Assembly: GCA_016771945.1 (NCBI GenBank)
Contig: QZLF01000002.1
Span: 496,001-560,000, forward strand
Reading direction: 5' to 3'
Length of the DNA stretch: 64,000 nt
DNA from: Candidatus Leucobacter sulfamidivorax
Lineage (GTDB): Bacteria > Actinomycetota > Actinomycetes > Actinomycetales > Microbacteriaceae
Position numbers and translations under genes: made by a program. This document shows positions 44,872-54,964 of this stretch, in pieces. Numbering within the stretch: the stretch's first letter is position 1; every line of letters starts with the position of its first letter. The notes under the pieces are model-generated. The model did not search any database. It was not told the DNA's origin and was given only the letters and a program-made list of their open reading frames with translations.

Positions 44872-45765
44872 ATGCACTGGGGGCACGACCATCGTTCGAC
44901 GCTGTGCGGATGCTTCTTCGCACCCCGAATCAGGAGACTGGCGCTGTTCGCTAACGCTGTGCACCTCGTGACCCCGAACCTCCTCTCGAGCGAGGAGGGC
45001 GGCGGCTTCCATCCGCCGTCGATCACCGACTTCTTCCCGGACGGAGTGCTCTTCCAGGGCACCCCCTTCGAGATGAACCGCATCATGATCATCCGCGTGA
45101 TCATGACCGTCGTGCTGCTGCTGCTGTTCTGGCTTGGCACGCGGAAGATGCGCGTCGTCCCCGGCCGCGGACAGTCGATCACCGAGATGGCGCTCGGCTT
45201 CGTCCGCGTGAACGTCGCCGAGGATCTGCTCGGCAAGGTCGACGGCCGCCGCTTCCTGCCGATCCTCACCGCGATCTTCTTCACGATCCTGTCGTTCAAC
45301 ATCACGGGCATCATCCCGGGCTTCAACATCGGCGTCTCCGCGGTGATCGGCCTGCCGCTCACGCTGGCCATCGTGTCGTACGTGACCTTCATCTACGCCG
45401 GCATCAAGAAGAGCCCGAAGAACTTCTTCAAGAACTCGCTGTTCCCGGCGGGCGTGCCGTGGCCGCTCTACATCATCGTCACGCCGATCGAGTTCTTCTC
45501 GACCTTCATCCTGCGGCCCATCACGCTGACGCTCCGTCTGCTGATGAACCTGCTGGTCGGCCACCTGCTGCTCGTGCTCTTCTTCAGCGCGACCAACTTC
45601 TTCCTCCTCGAGGGCGAGGGCTTCTTCAAGCTCTTCGGCGTCGGCACCTTCGTGGTCGGCTTCGCCTTCACCCTCTTCGAGATCCTGGTGGCGTTCCTCC
45701 AGGCCTACATCTTCACCATTCTCACCGGCGTCTACATCCAGCTCGCGCTGGCTGAAGAGCACTAG
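44872..45765 (+). CDS. atpB: ATP synthase F0 subunit a
   Basis: Membrane half-channel subunit moving protons past the c-ring. Helices run from about residue 70; the essential Arg lies in ITLTLRLLMNLLVGH, and GFAFTLFEILVAFLQAYIFTIL is the terminal helix pair. The start is uncertain. ATG 44872 gives 297 residues but an atypical Cys/His/Arg-rich leader. GTG 44959 (VHLVTPNLL) is in frame. A clean AGGAG (44932-44936) sits 7 nt before an in-frame CTG at 44944, which would give an N-terminus (M)FANAVHLVTP. First gene of atpBEFHAGDC. Confidence 0.96.
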   Translation: MHWGHDHRSTLCGCFFAPRIRRLALFANAVHLVTPNLLSSEEGGGFHPPSITDFFPDGVLFQGTPFEMNRIMIIRVIMTVVLLLLFWLGTRKMRVVPGRGQSITEMALGFVRVNVAEDLLGKVDGRRFLPILTAIFFTILSFNITGIIPGFNIGVSAVIGLPLTLAIVSYVTFIYAGIKKSPKNFFKNSLFPAGVPWPLYIIVTPIEFFSTFILRPITLTLRLLMNLLVGHLLLVLFFSATNFFLLEGEGFFKLFGVGTFVVGFAFTLFEILVAFLQAYIFTILTGVYIQLALAEEH

Positions 45766-45777
45766 AAACCTCGATAA

Positions 45778-46056
<279 letters not shown>

Positions 46057-46075
46057 GTCGTCCACCTTTCCCTAG

Positions 46076-46641
<566 letters not shown>

Positions 46642-46642
<1 letters not shown>

Positions 46643-47418
46643 TGGGCAGTGCGTCACGCGAGGCGCTGGCCAAGGCCAGTGCGGCGCTGAGCGGCATCAT
46701 GGCACCCGGCACCGGCCGGGAGCTGCTGGCCGCCGCCGCGCAGATCGACGCCGCTCCGGCGTTGGGAGCGGTGCTCGGCGACGCCTCGATCGAGAGCGCG
46801 GCGAAGGCGCAGCTCGCCGAGCGGGTCTTCGCGGGCGCCAAGTCTGACGCGCGGCGGGTGCTCGTCGCGGCCGTGAGCGAGAGCTGGTCGAACCAGGCCG
46901 AGCTCGTCGCCGGCATCGAGGAGCTGGGGCTCAGGGCCGAGTCGGTCGTGAACACCGGCCTCGCCGATGAGCTGCTCGCCGCGGCGAGCGCGATCGACGG
47001 CAGCCACGAGCTCGAGCTCGCGCTCGGCAGCAAGCTGAGCGATCCGGCGGCGAAGACGGCGCTGGTCGAGCGGCTCTTCGCCGGCAAGCTCTCGGAGTCG
47101 GCGCTCGGCGTCGTCGGCCACCTCGTGGCGAACCCCCGCGGCCGCCGCGTGGGCGCCGCGCTGCGCGAGAGCGCGCGCGTCGCCGCCGACCAGGGCGGCA
47201 GCGAGCTCGCCACCGTCACGGTCGCCGGACCGCTCTCCGCGGCCCAGCAGAACCGCCTGGCCGAGCTGCTCCAGCAGAGCGCCGGCCGCCCCGTGCGCGT
47301 GACCACGGTCGTCGATCCCTCCCTGATCGGCGGCGTGCGCGTGCAGATCGGCGACGATGTGATCGACGGCAGCGTCAGCTCGCGACTCGAGGATCTCCGC
47401 CAGCGACTCGCCGGCTAG
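46642..47418 (+). CDS. atpH: ATP synthase F1 subunit delta
   Basis: 258 residues, longer than the ~180 of many bacteria because of an extra N-terminal helical segment, as is usual in actinobacteria. The C-terminal signature [21 protein letters not shown] and [21 protein letters not shown] identify it. Links the b stalk to the top of the alpha3beta3 head. Confidence 0.95.
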
Positions 47419-47467
47419 AGCACAACTTTTCACCCCGGGGTCGCCCGGTACAGACAGAGGAAACGAA

Positions 47468-49096
47468 ATGGCAGAACTCACAATCAGCCCCGACGAGATC
47501 CGCGCCGCGCTGAACGACTTCGCGAAGTCGTACGAGCCGGCCGCGGCAGGCAAGACCGAGGTCGGTACCGTCATCGACGCGGCCGACGGCATCGCGCACG
47601 TCGCCGGACTCCCCGGAGTGATGGCCAACGAGCTCGTCCGCTTCGCCGACGGCACGCTCGGCCTCGCGCAGAACCTGGACGAGGGCGAGATCGGCGTCGT
47701 CGTGCTCGGCGAGTTCACCGAGATCGCCGAGGGTCAGCAGGTCACCCGCACCGGCGAGGTGCTCTCGGTGCCCGTGGGCGAGGGCTACCTCGGCCGCGTG
47801 GTCGACCCGCTCGGCAACCCGATCGACGGCCTCGGCGAGATCGCCGGCATCGAGGGCCGCCGCGCCCTCGAGCTGCAGGCCCCCGGCGTGATGGCCCGCA
47901 AGTCGGTGCACGAGCCGCTGCAGACCGGCATCAAGGCGATCGACGCGATGATCCCGGTCGGCCGCGGCCAGCGCCAGCTCATCATCGGCGACCGCCAGAC
48001 GGGCAAGACCGCGATCGCGATCGACACCATCATCAACCAGAAGGCCAACTGGGAGTCGGGCGACGTCAGCAAGCAGGTGCGCTGCATCTACGTCGCCATC
48101 GGCCAGAAGGGCTCGACCATCGCCTCGGTGAAGGGCGCGCTCGAGGACGCGGGCGCGATGGAGTACACCACCATCGTGGCCTCGCCGGCCTCGGATCCCG
48201 CGGGCTTCAAGTACCTGGCGCCGTACACCGGTTCGGCCATCGGCCAGCACTGGATGTACGCCGGCAAGCACGTGCTCATCATCTTCGACGACCTGTCGAA
48301 GCAGGCCGAGGCCTACCGCGCCGTGTCCCTGCTGCTGCGCCGCCCACCGGGGCGCGAGGCCTACCCGGGCGACGTCTTCTACCTGCACTCCCGCCTGCTG
48401 GAGCGCTGCGCGAAGCTCTCGGACGAGCTCGGCGCCGGCTCGATGACCGGCCTGCCGATCATCGAGACCAAGGCGAACGACGTCTCCGCCTACATCCCGA
48501 CCAACGTGATCTCGATCACCGACGGCCAGATCTTCCTGCAGTCCGACCTCTTCAACGCGAACCAGCGCCCCGCGGTCGACGTGGGCATCTCGGTGTCGCG
48601 CGTCGGCGGCGACGCCCAGGTGAAGTCGATCAAGAAGGTGTCGGGCACCCTGAAGCTCGAGCTCGCGCAGTACCGCTCGCTCGAGGCCTTCGCGATGTTC
48701 GCCTCCGACCTCGACGCGGCTTCGCGCCGTCAGCTCGCACGCGGCGCCCGTCTCACCGAGCTGCTGAAGCAGCCGCAGTACTCGCCCTACCCGGTCGAGG
48801 AGCAGACGGTCTCGATCTGGGCCGGCACCAACGGGTACCTGGACGACGTTCCGGTGGAGGACATCCTCCGCTTCGAGCGCGAGTTCCTCGACTACCTGGG
48901 CCGCAACAGCGAGGCGCTCACGGTGCTGCGCGACACCAACGTGCTCGACGACGACACCGTCGCCGAGCTCGAGGCTAAGATCGCGGCGTTCAAGCTCGAG
49001 TTCCGCACCTCGTCGGGGCAGGCTCTCGCCGAGCAGTTCGAGGAGCTGCCCGAGGAAGAGATCCAGCAGGAGCAGCTGGTCGTCACCAAGAAGTAG
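47468..49096 (+). CDS. atpA: ATP synthase F1 subunit alpha
   Basis: 542 residues, non-catalytic nucleotide-binding subunit. Walker A GDRQTGKT (174-181), [34 protein letters not shown] and VGLSVSRVGG-like [12 protein letters not shown] are present. The C-terminal ~30 residues are an acidic, Gln-rich tail ([10 protein letters not shown]) common in actinobacteria. AGAGGAAACGAA precedes the ATG. A strong hairpin separates it from atpG. Confidence 0.98.
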   Translation: MAELTISPDEIRAALNDFAKSYEPAAAGKTEVGTVIDAADGIAHVAGLPGVMANELVRFADGTLGLAQNLDEGEIGVVVLGEFTEIAEGQQVTRTGEVLSVPVGEGYLGRVVDPLGNPIDGLGEIAGIEGRRALELQAPGVMARKSVHEPLQTGIKAIDAMIPVGRGQRQLIIGDRQTGKTAIAIDTIINQKANWESGDVSKQVRCIYVAIGQKGSTIASVKGALEDAGAMEYTTIVASPASDPAGFKYLAPYTGSAIGQHWMYAGKHVLIIFDDLSKQAEAYRAVSLLLRRPPGREAYPGDVFYLHSRLLERCAKLSDELGAGSMTGLPIIETKANDVSAYIPTNVISITDGQIFLQSDLFNANQRPAVDVGISVSRVGGDAQVKSIKKVSGTLKLELAQYRSLEAFAMFASDLDAASRRQLARGARLTELLKQPQYSPYPVEEQTVSIWAGTNGYLDDVPVEDILRFEREFLDYLGRNSEALTVLRDTNVLDDDTVAELEAKIAAFKLEFRTSSGQALAEQFEELPEEEIQQEQLVVTKK

Positions 49097-49098
49097 CG

Positions 49099-49136
49099 GA
49101 GCGGGCGGGATGCTCGAGCGTCCCGCCCTCCCGCTC
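49099..49136 (+). other. intra-operon stem-loop between atpA and atpG
   Basis: GGGCGGGA (49103-49110) pairs perfectly with TCCCGCCC (49121-49128) around TGCTCGAGCG, extended by GAGCG/CGCTC-type outer pairs to 49136. It begins just after the atpA stop. No U-tract follows, so it is more likely a processing or stability element, or a partial terminator, than a full stop. Confidence 0.6.
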
Positions 49137-49177
49137 GACGATCATCGAACCAGACGCGAACCAGACACAGGAGAGAC

Positions 49178-50068
49178 ATGGGAGCGCAACTTCGGGTCTA
49201 CCGGCAGAAGATCCGTTCTGCCCAGACGACCAAGAAGATCACCCGTGCGATGGAGCTGATCGCAGCCTCTCGCATCCAGAAGGCGAAGGCGCGAGTCGAG
49301 GCCACCACGCCGTACGCCCGGGCGATCACGCGCGCAGTGTCGGCGGTCGCCACGCACTCGAACTTCGACCACCCGCTGCTCACCGAGCCCGAGACGGTGA
49401 CCCGCGCCGCGGTGGTCATCTTCACCTCGGATCGCGGCCTGGCCGGCGCCTTCAACTCGCAGGTGCTCCGCGAGGCCGAGGAGCTCAGCGAGCTGCTGCG
49501 CTCCGAGGGCAAGGAGATCACCTACTACCTGATCGGCCGCAAGGCGCAGGGCTACTTCTCGTTCCGGCACCGCCGGGCCGAGCGCGTGTGGACGGGCTTC
49601 ACCGAGAGCCCCGTGTTCGAGAACGGCAAGGAGATCGCCGACGCCTTGCTCGAGGCCTTCTCGCAGGACACCGCCGAGGGCGGCGTCGATGAGATCCACC
49701 TCGTCTACAACCGCCTCATCAGCATGGTCACCCAGCTGCCCCAGGTGCATCGCCTGCTCCCGCTGCAGGTCGTGGAGGGCGTGGCCGAGCCCGGCTCGGG
49801 TCAGGAGCCGCTCTACGAGTTCGAGCCCGATCCCGACAGCGTGCTCGACAAGCTGCTGCCGGCCTACATCGAGTCGCGCCTGTTCAACGCGCTGCTCGAG
49901 TCGGCCGCTGCGAAGCACGCGGCGACGCAGAAGGCGATGAAGTCGGCGAGCGACAACGCCGACACCCTGATCCGCGATTACACCCGTCTGGCGAACAACG
50001 CCCGTCAGGCGGAGATCACCCAGCAGATTTCCGAGATCGTCGGCGGCGCCGACGCCCTCGCCGACTAA
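49178..50068 (+). CDS. atpG: ATP synthase F1 subunit gamma
   Basis: 296 residues, central rotor shaft. N-terminal helix [20 protein letters not shown] and C-terminal helix [31 protein letters not shown] are the paired coiled-coil signatures. CAGGAGAG lies 5 nt before the ATG. Two adjacent CGAACCAGAC-like repeats lie in the 81-nt gap to atpA. Confidence 0.97.
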   Translation: MGAQLRVYRQKIRSAQTTKKITRAMELIAASRIQKAKARVEATTPYARAITRAVSAVATHSNFDHPLLTEPETVTRAAVVIFTSDRGLAGAFNSQVLREAEELSELLRSEGKEITYYLIGRKAQGYFSFRHRRAERVWTGFTESPVFENGKEIADALLEAFSQDTAEGGVDEIHLVYNRLISMVTQLPQVHRLLPLQVVEGVAEPGSGQEPLYEFEPDPDSVLDKLLPAYIESRLFNALLESAAAKHAATQKAMKSASDNADTLIRDYTRLANNARQAEITQQISEIVGGADALAD

Positions 50069-51541
<1,473 letters not shown>

Positions 51542-51543
51542 TC

Positions 51544-51804
51544 ATGGCCGCCCTGAACGTCAGCGTCGTCTCGGCCGACCAGGAGATCTGGACCGGCGGG
51601 GCCTCCCAGGTCATCGCGAAGACCGTCGAGGGCGAGATCGGCATCCTGCGCGGGCACGAGCCCATGCTGGCGCTGCTCGCCCAGGGCGAGGTGCGCGTGA
51701 CCATCGACGACGGCACGAAGATCACGGTCGACGCCGAGGGGGGCTTCCTCTCGGTCGACCACGACAACGTGACCATCGTCGCTTCCCGCGCAGCTCTGAT
51801 CTGA
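51544..51804 (+). CDS. atpC: ATP synthase F1 subunit epsilon, short form
   Basis: 86 residues: only the N-terminal beta-sandwich (LNVSVVSADQEIWTGGASQVIAKT, GEIGILRGHEPMLALL). The C-terminal helical hairpin (about 45 residues) that inhibits ATP hydrolysis in E. coli and Bacillus is missing, though the stop is clean and the next gene follows closely. Such short epsilons are known in some actinobacteria. ATG 2 nt after the atpD stop. Confidence 0.93.
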   Translation: MAALNVSVVSADQEIWTGGASQVIAKTVEGEIGILRGHEPMLALLAQGEVRVTIDDGTKITVDAEGGFLSVDHDNVTIVASRAALI

Positions 51805-51827
51805 CGCTGCGGGTTCCCGCCCCCTCG

Positions 51828-52655
51828 ATGCACGTCCTGCTGCCGCCCTCGGAGACCAAGCGCTCCGGGGGCGGCGGCGTGTTCGCCCCCGAGGCACTCG
51901 CGCACGACCGGGCGCTGCAGAGGACGAGGGCGCAGGTGCGGCGGGCGCTGCTCGAGCTGTGCCGGGACGAGGAGGCGGCCGCGAAGGCGCTGAAGCTCGG
52001 CGCCAAGAACCGCGGCGAGATCGCGCACAACCGGGCCCTCCGCAGGCCCGCCGCCGCCCCCGCGATGCCCGCCATCGAGCGCTACACCGGTGTGCTCTAC
52101 GACGCGCTCGACCCGCTCCATCTCGATGTCGGCGCGCGCGGGTGGATCACGGCGCACGTCTCGGTGCAGTCAGCCCTCTTCGGCCTCCTCGCTGCGGACG
52201 ACGCCATCCCCGCCTACCGGCTCTCCGCCTCGACCCGGCTCCCGGGGCTCGGGGCGCCGCTCGCGAACGTCTGGCGCGACGCGCACGCGCGCATCGACCG
52301 GCGCGGGCCCGGCTGGATCCTCGACATGCGCTCGAAGGACTACGCGGCCCTGGCCCCGCTGCCCGAGGGTGCCGGCGTCCTCCTGCAGGTCGCCCAGCGC
52401 GAAGCGGACGGCACGGCGCGGGCGCTCAACCACTTCAACAAGGCCGCGAAGGGACTGCTGCTGCGCAGGCTCGCGCTCTCCGGCGCGGCACTCGACGATG
52501 CCGACGACTTCGCCGCCTGGGCCGCGGGCGAGGGCCTCGAAGTCGAGCTCGATCCGGCCGCGTCGGGGGCTGCGGCGACGGCGACGCTCGTGCTGCCCGC
52601 GCGCGAGGCGGGCGCGCCGCCCGGCGCGGTGCTCGCAGCGGTGAGCGCAGGATAG
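51828..52655 (+). CDS. yaaA: YaaA/DUF328 family peroxide-stress protein
   Basis: 275 residues. MHVLLPPSETKRSGGG at the start, GVLYDALD, WILDMRSKDYAALAPLP and HFNKAAKGLLLRRLAL are conserved YaaA blocks. In E. coli YaaA lowers free iron during peroxide stress and binds DNA; a similar role is inferred. It follows atpC by 23 nt and may be read from the atp operon. Its TAG stop doubles as the start of the next gene's -10. Confidence 0.9.
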   Translation: MHVLLPPSETKRSGGGGVFAPEALAHDRALQRTRAQVRRALLELCRDEEAAAKALKLGAKNRGEIAHNRALRRPAAAPAMPAIERYTGVLYDALDPLHLDVGARGWITAHVSVQSALFGLLAADDAIPAYRLSASTRLPGLGAPLANVWRDAHARIDRRGPGWILDMRSKDYAALAPLPEGAGVLLQVAQREADGTARALNHFNKAAKGLLLRRLALSGAALDDADDFAAWAAGEGLEVELDPAASGAAATATLVLPAREAGAPPGAVLAAVSAG

Positions 52656-52658
52656 GCT
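52653..52658 (+). promoter_or_regulatory. predicted -10 element of the PP2C gene, overlapping yaaA stop
   Basis: TAGGCT begins with the yaaA stop codon. Transcription would start near 52665, giving a ~20-nt leader with AGGGGA before the ATG at 52685, so this mRNA is not leaderless. Confidence 0.45.
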
Positions 52659-52684
52659 GAACGGGTGATCTCCAGGGGACGTCG

Positions 52685-53518
52685 ATGATCGCGCGAGGCG
52701 TGAACGCGGTGCGCAGGCGCCTCCGCGCCGCACCGGGATCGGAGATCGAGGTCGAGCTCTCGTGGTTCGGGGCGAGCGACGTCGGGCACCGGCGGGAGAC
52801 CAACCAGGACAGCTATCTCACCGTGCCGCCGATCTTCGCGGTCGCCGACGGCATGGGCGGGCATTCGGCGGGCGAGATCGCCTCGGCCGCGGTCGTGCGC
52901 CGGCTGGCCGAGCTGGGCGGGCCGATGCCGATCGCGGCGAACGACGTCGACGAGGCGCTCTCCGACGCGGTCGCCGACATGGAGCTCGACGCGGGGGAGA
53001 CCGAGCTCGGCACGGGCACCACCGTCACCGGCGTCGTCTTCGGGGAGGACGAGGGGCGGCCGACCTGGACGGTCTTCAACATCGGCGACTCCCGCGTGTA
53101 CCAGTACTTCAAGGGCGCGCTCACCCAGATCACCGTCGACCACTCGGTCGTGCAGCACCTGATCGACACGGGGCAGATCACGGCCGACGAGGCCGAGTTC
53201 CATCCACACGCCAATGTGATCACCCGGGCCGTGGGGCTCGGGGAGGAGCCCGCGGCCGACTACGGGCAGCTCGCCCTCATCCCGGGTCAGCGGCTGCTGA
53301 TCTGCTCCGACGGGCTGACGAAGGAGCTGACCGACGTCGGCATCCAGCACTTCCTCGCGACCGCGGAGACCGCCGAGGGCGCGGCTCGGCAGCTGCTGGA
53401 GCACGCGCTCGGCAACGCGGGCCGCGACAACGTCACCGTCATCGTGATCGACGTGCACGCGGTCGGCGACACGCGGGACACCGCCGACATCGCGACCCTC
53501 GAGCAGACGCGGCCGTAG
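52685..53518 (+). CDS. PP2C-family serine/threonine protein phosphatase
   Basis: 277 residues, cytosolic, no transmembrane helix. Metal-binding aspartates and other PP2C motifs appear in order: SDVGHRRETNQDSYL, VADGMGGHSAGEIAS, LGTGTTVTGVVF, FNIGDSRVYQ, DHSVVQHLID, ITRAVGLG, LLICSDGLTKELTD and GRDNVTVIVID. It is of the PstP/PrpC type but lacks the membrane anchor of mycobacterial PstP and is away from Ser/Thr kinase genes in this window, so its partner kinase is unknown. Confidence 0.92.
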   Translation: MIARGVNAVRRRLRAAPGSEIEVELSWFGASDVGHRRETNQDSYLTVPPIFAVADGMGGHSAGEIASAAVVRRLAELGGPMPIAANDVDEALSDAVADMELDAGETELGTGTTVTGVVFGEDEGRPTWTVFNIGDSRVYQYFKGALTQITVDHSVVQHLIDTGQITADEAEFHPHANVITRAVGLGEEPAADYGQLALIPGQRLLICSDGLTKELTDVGIQHFLATAETAEGAARQLLEHALGNAGRDNVTVIVIDVHAVGDTRDTADIATLEQTRP

Positions 53519-53555
53519 GGCCGCGGCGCGTTCGGCTGGGCCGACGCTGCGCCCG

Positions 53556-54914
53556 CTACGCCCCGGCGGCGGTGAAGGCGTCGTCGAGGGTGCGCACGAC
53601 GAGCGCGCAGAGCTCGTCGGTGAACTGCAGCGAGGGCAGGAAGCGGATCACGTTCGAGTAGGCGCCCGCACTCAGCAGCAGCACGCCGCGCTGCCCGGCG
53701 AAGTCGATGACCTGCTGCACGAGGCCGGGGTCGTGCTCGAGCGTGCCGGGCTTCACGATCTCGATCGCGAGCATCGCGCCCTTGCCGCGCACCTCGGCGA
53801 TCGCGGGGTGCTTCGCGGCCAGGCCGCGCAGCCCGTCGCCGAAGACCTCCTCGATGTGCCTCGCGCGTTGCAGCAGGCCGGCGGACTCGATCCGCTCGAA
53901 CACCGCGACCGCCGCCGCGCAGGAGACGGGGTTGCCGCCGAAGGTGCCGCCGAGGCCGCCGGGCAGCGATGCGTCCATGATCTCGGCCCGGCCGGTGATG
54001 CCCGCGAGCGGGAGGCCGCCCGCGATGCCCTTGGCGGTGAGGATGATGTCGGGCACCACGCCGAACTGCTCGATCGAGAACATGGTGCCGGTGCGCGCCA
54101 TGCCGGCCTGCACCTCGTCGGCGATGAAGACGACGCCGTTCGCGCGGCACCACTCGACGAGCGCAGGCAGGTAGCCGTCGGCCGGTACGATGAAGCCGCC
54201 CTCGCCCTGGATGGGCTCGACGACGAGGCAGGCCAGATCCTCGACGCCCGCGACCTTCTCGAGGTAGGCGATCGTGCGGGCGGCCGCCTCGGGGCCCGAG
54301 AGCCCGTCGCGCAGCGGGTAGGAGTTGGGCGCCTTGTAGATGTCGCCGACGCGGGGGCCGTAGCCGGCGGCGTAGGGCGCGGCCTTGTAGTTCATGCTCG
54401 AGGTGAGCAGGGTGCGGCCGTGGTACGCGTGGTCGAGCACGGCGACGCCGGGCCTGCGGGTGTAGCGGCGGGCGATCTTGACGCCGTTCTCGACGGCCTC
54501 GGCGCCCGAGTTCATGAGCAGGGTCTTGGCCCCGCCGCCGCCCGGGAAGTACTGCGAGAGGTACTCGGCCACGCGCACGTAGGGCTCGTAGGGCGTCATC
54601 GTGAAGAGCGTGTGGGTGACCTTGGCCATCTGCTCCTGAGCCGCCGCGACGACCGCGTCGTCGGTGTGCCCGATCGTGGTGACGCCGATGCCGCCGCAGA
54701 CGTCGACGATGTGGTTGCCGTCGACGTCGACGATGATCGAGCCGTGCGCGCGCTCGATGTAGATCGGCGCGACGCTGTGCACCCCGGGCGGCACCACTGC
54801 CTTGCGTCGCTCGTGGATCTCGCGGCTGCGGGGGCCGGGGATCTCGGTGACGATCCGGGGCTCCTGAGCGATATCGGCGGCGATCTCGGTGGCGGTTTCG
54901 GTGACGATGCTCAT
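53556..54914 (-). CDS. gabT: 4-aminobutyrate aminotransferase-like class III transaminase
   Basis: 452 residues, PLP enzyme transferring an omega-amino group to a 2-oxoacid. GGIGVTTIGHTDDAVV, MNSGAEAVENGVKIAR, VVEPIQGEGGFIVPADGYL, FIADEVQAGMARTG and Lys295 in LTAKGIAGGLPLAG are the GabT signatures. The N-terminal ~25 residues are a Thr/Ala-rich extension. GABA use is likely but other omega-amino acids are possible; no succinate-semialdehyde dehydrogenase gene is nearby. Converges on the PP2C gene, 37 nt apart. The minus-strand -10 TAGGCT lies 7 nt before its ATG. Confidence 0.92.
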   Translation of the reverse strand: MSIVTETATEIAADIAQEPRIVTEIPGPRSREIHERRKAVVPPGVHSVAPIYIERAHGSIIVDVDGNHIVDVCGGIGVTTIGHTDDAVVAAAQEQMAKVTHTLFTMTPYEPYVRVAEYLSQYFPGGGGAKTLLMNSGAEAVENGVKIARRYTRRPGVAVLDHAYHGRTLLTSSMNYKAAPYAAGYGPRVGDIYKAPNSYPLRDGLSGPEAAARTIAYLEKVAGVEDLACLVVEPIQGEGGFIVPADGYLPALVEWCRANGVVFIADEVQAGMARTGTMFSIEQFGVVPDIILTAKGIAGGLPLAGITGRAEIMDASLPGGLGGTFGGNPVSCAAAVAVFERIESAGLLQRARHIEEVFGDGLRGLAAKHPAIAEVRGKGAMLAIEIVKPGTLEHDPGLVQQVIDFAGQRGVLLLSAGAYSNVIRFLPSLQFTDELCALVVRTLDDAFTAAGA

Positions 54915-54921
54915 GCGGCCA

Positions 54922-54927
54922 AGCCTA
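54922..54927 (-). promoter_or_regulatory. predicted -10 element of gabT (leaderless)
   Basis: TAGGCT on the minus strand ends 7 nt before the ATG at 54914; no Shine-Dalgarno in the gap. Confidence 0.55.
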
Positions 54928-54964
54928 CTCCTGTCGCGGGCGCGCCCACAGCGCCCGTCTCTTC

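Noticed and set aside
53519-53555. Bidirectional terminator between the PP2C and gabT genes
   Set aside because: Imperfect GC-rich pairing only (TCGGC/GCCGA core) and no T-tract on either side.
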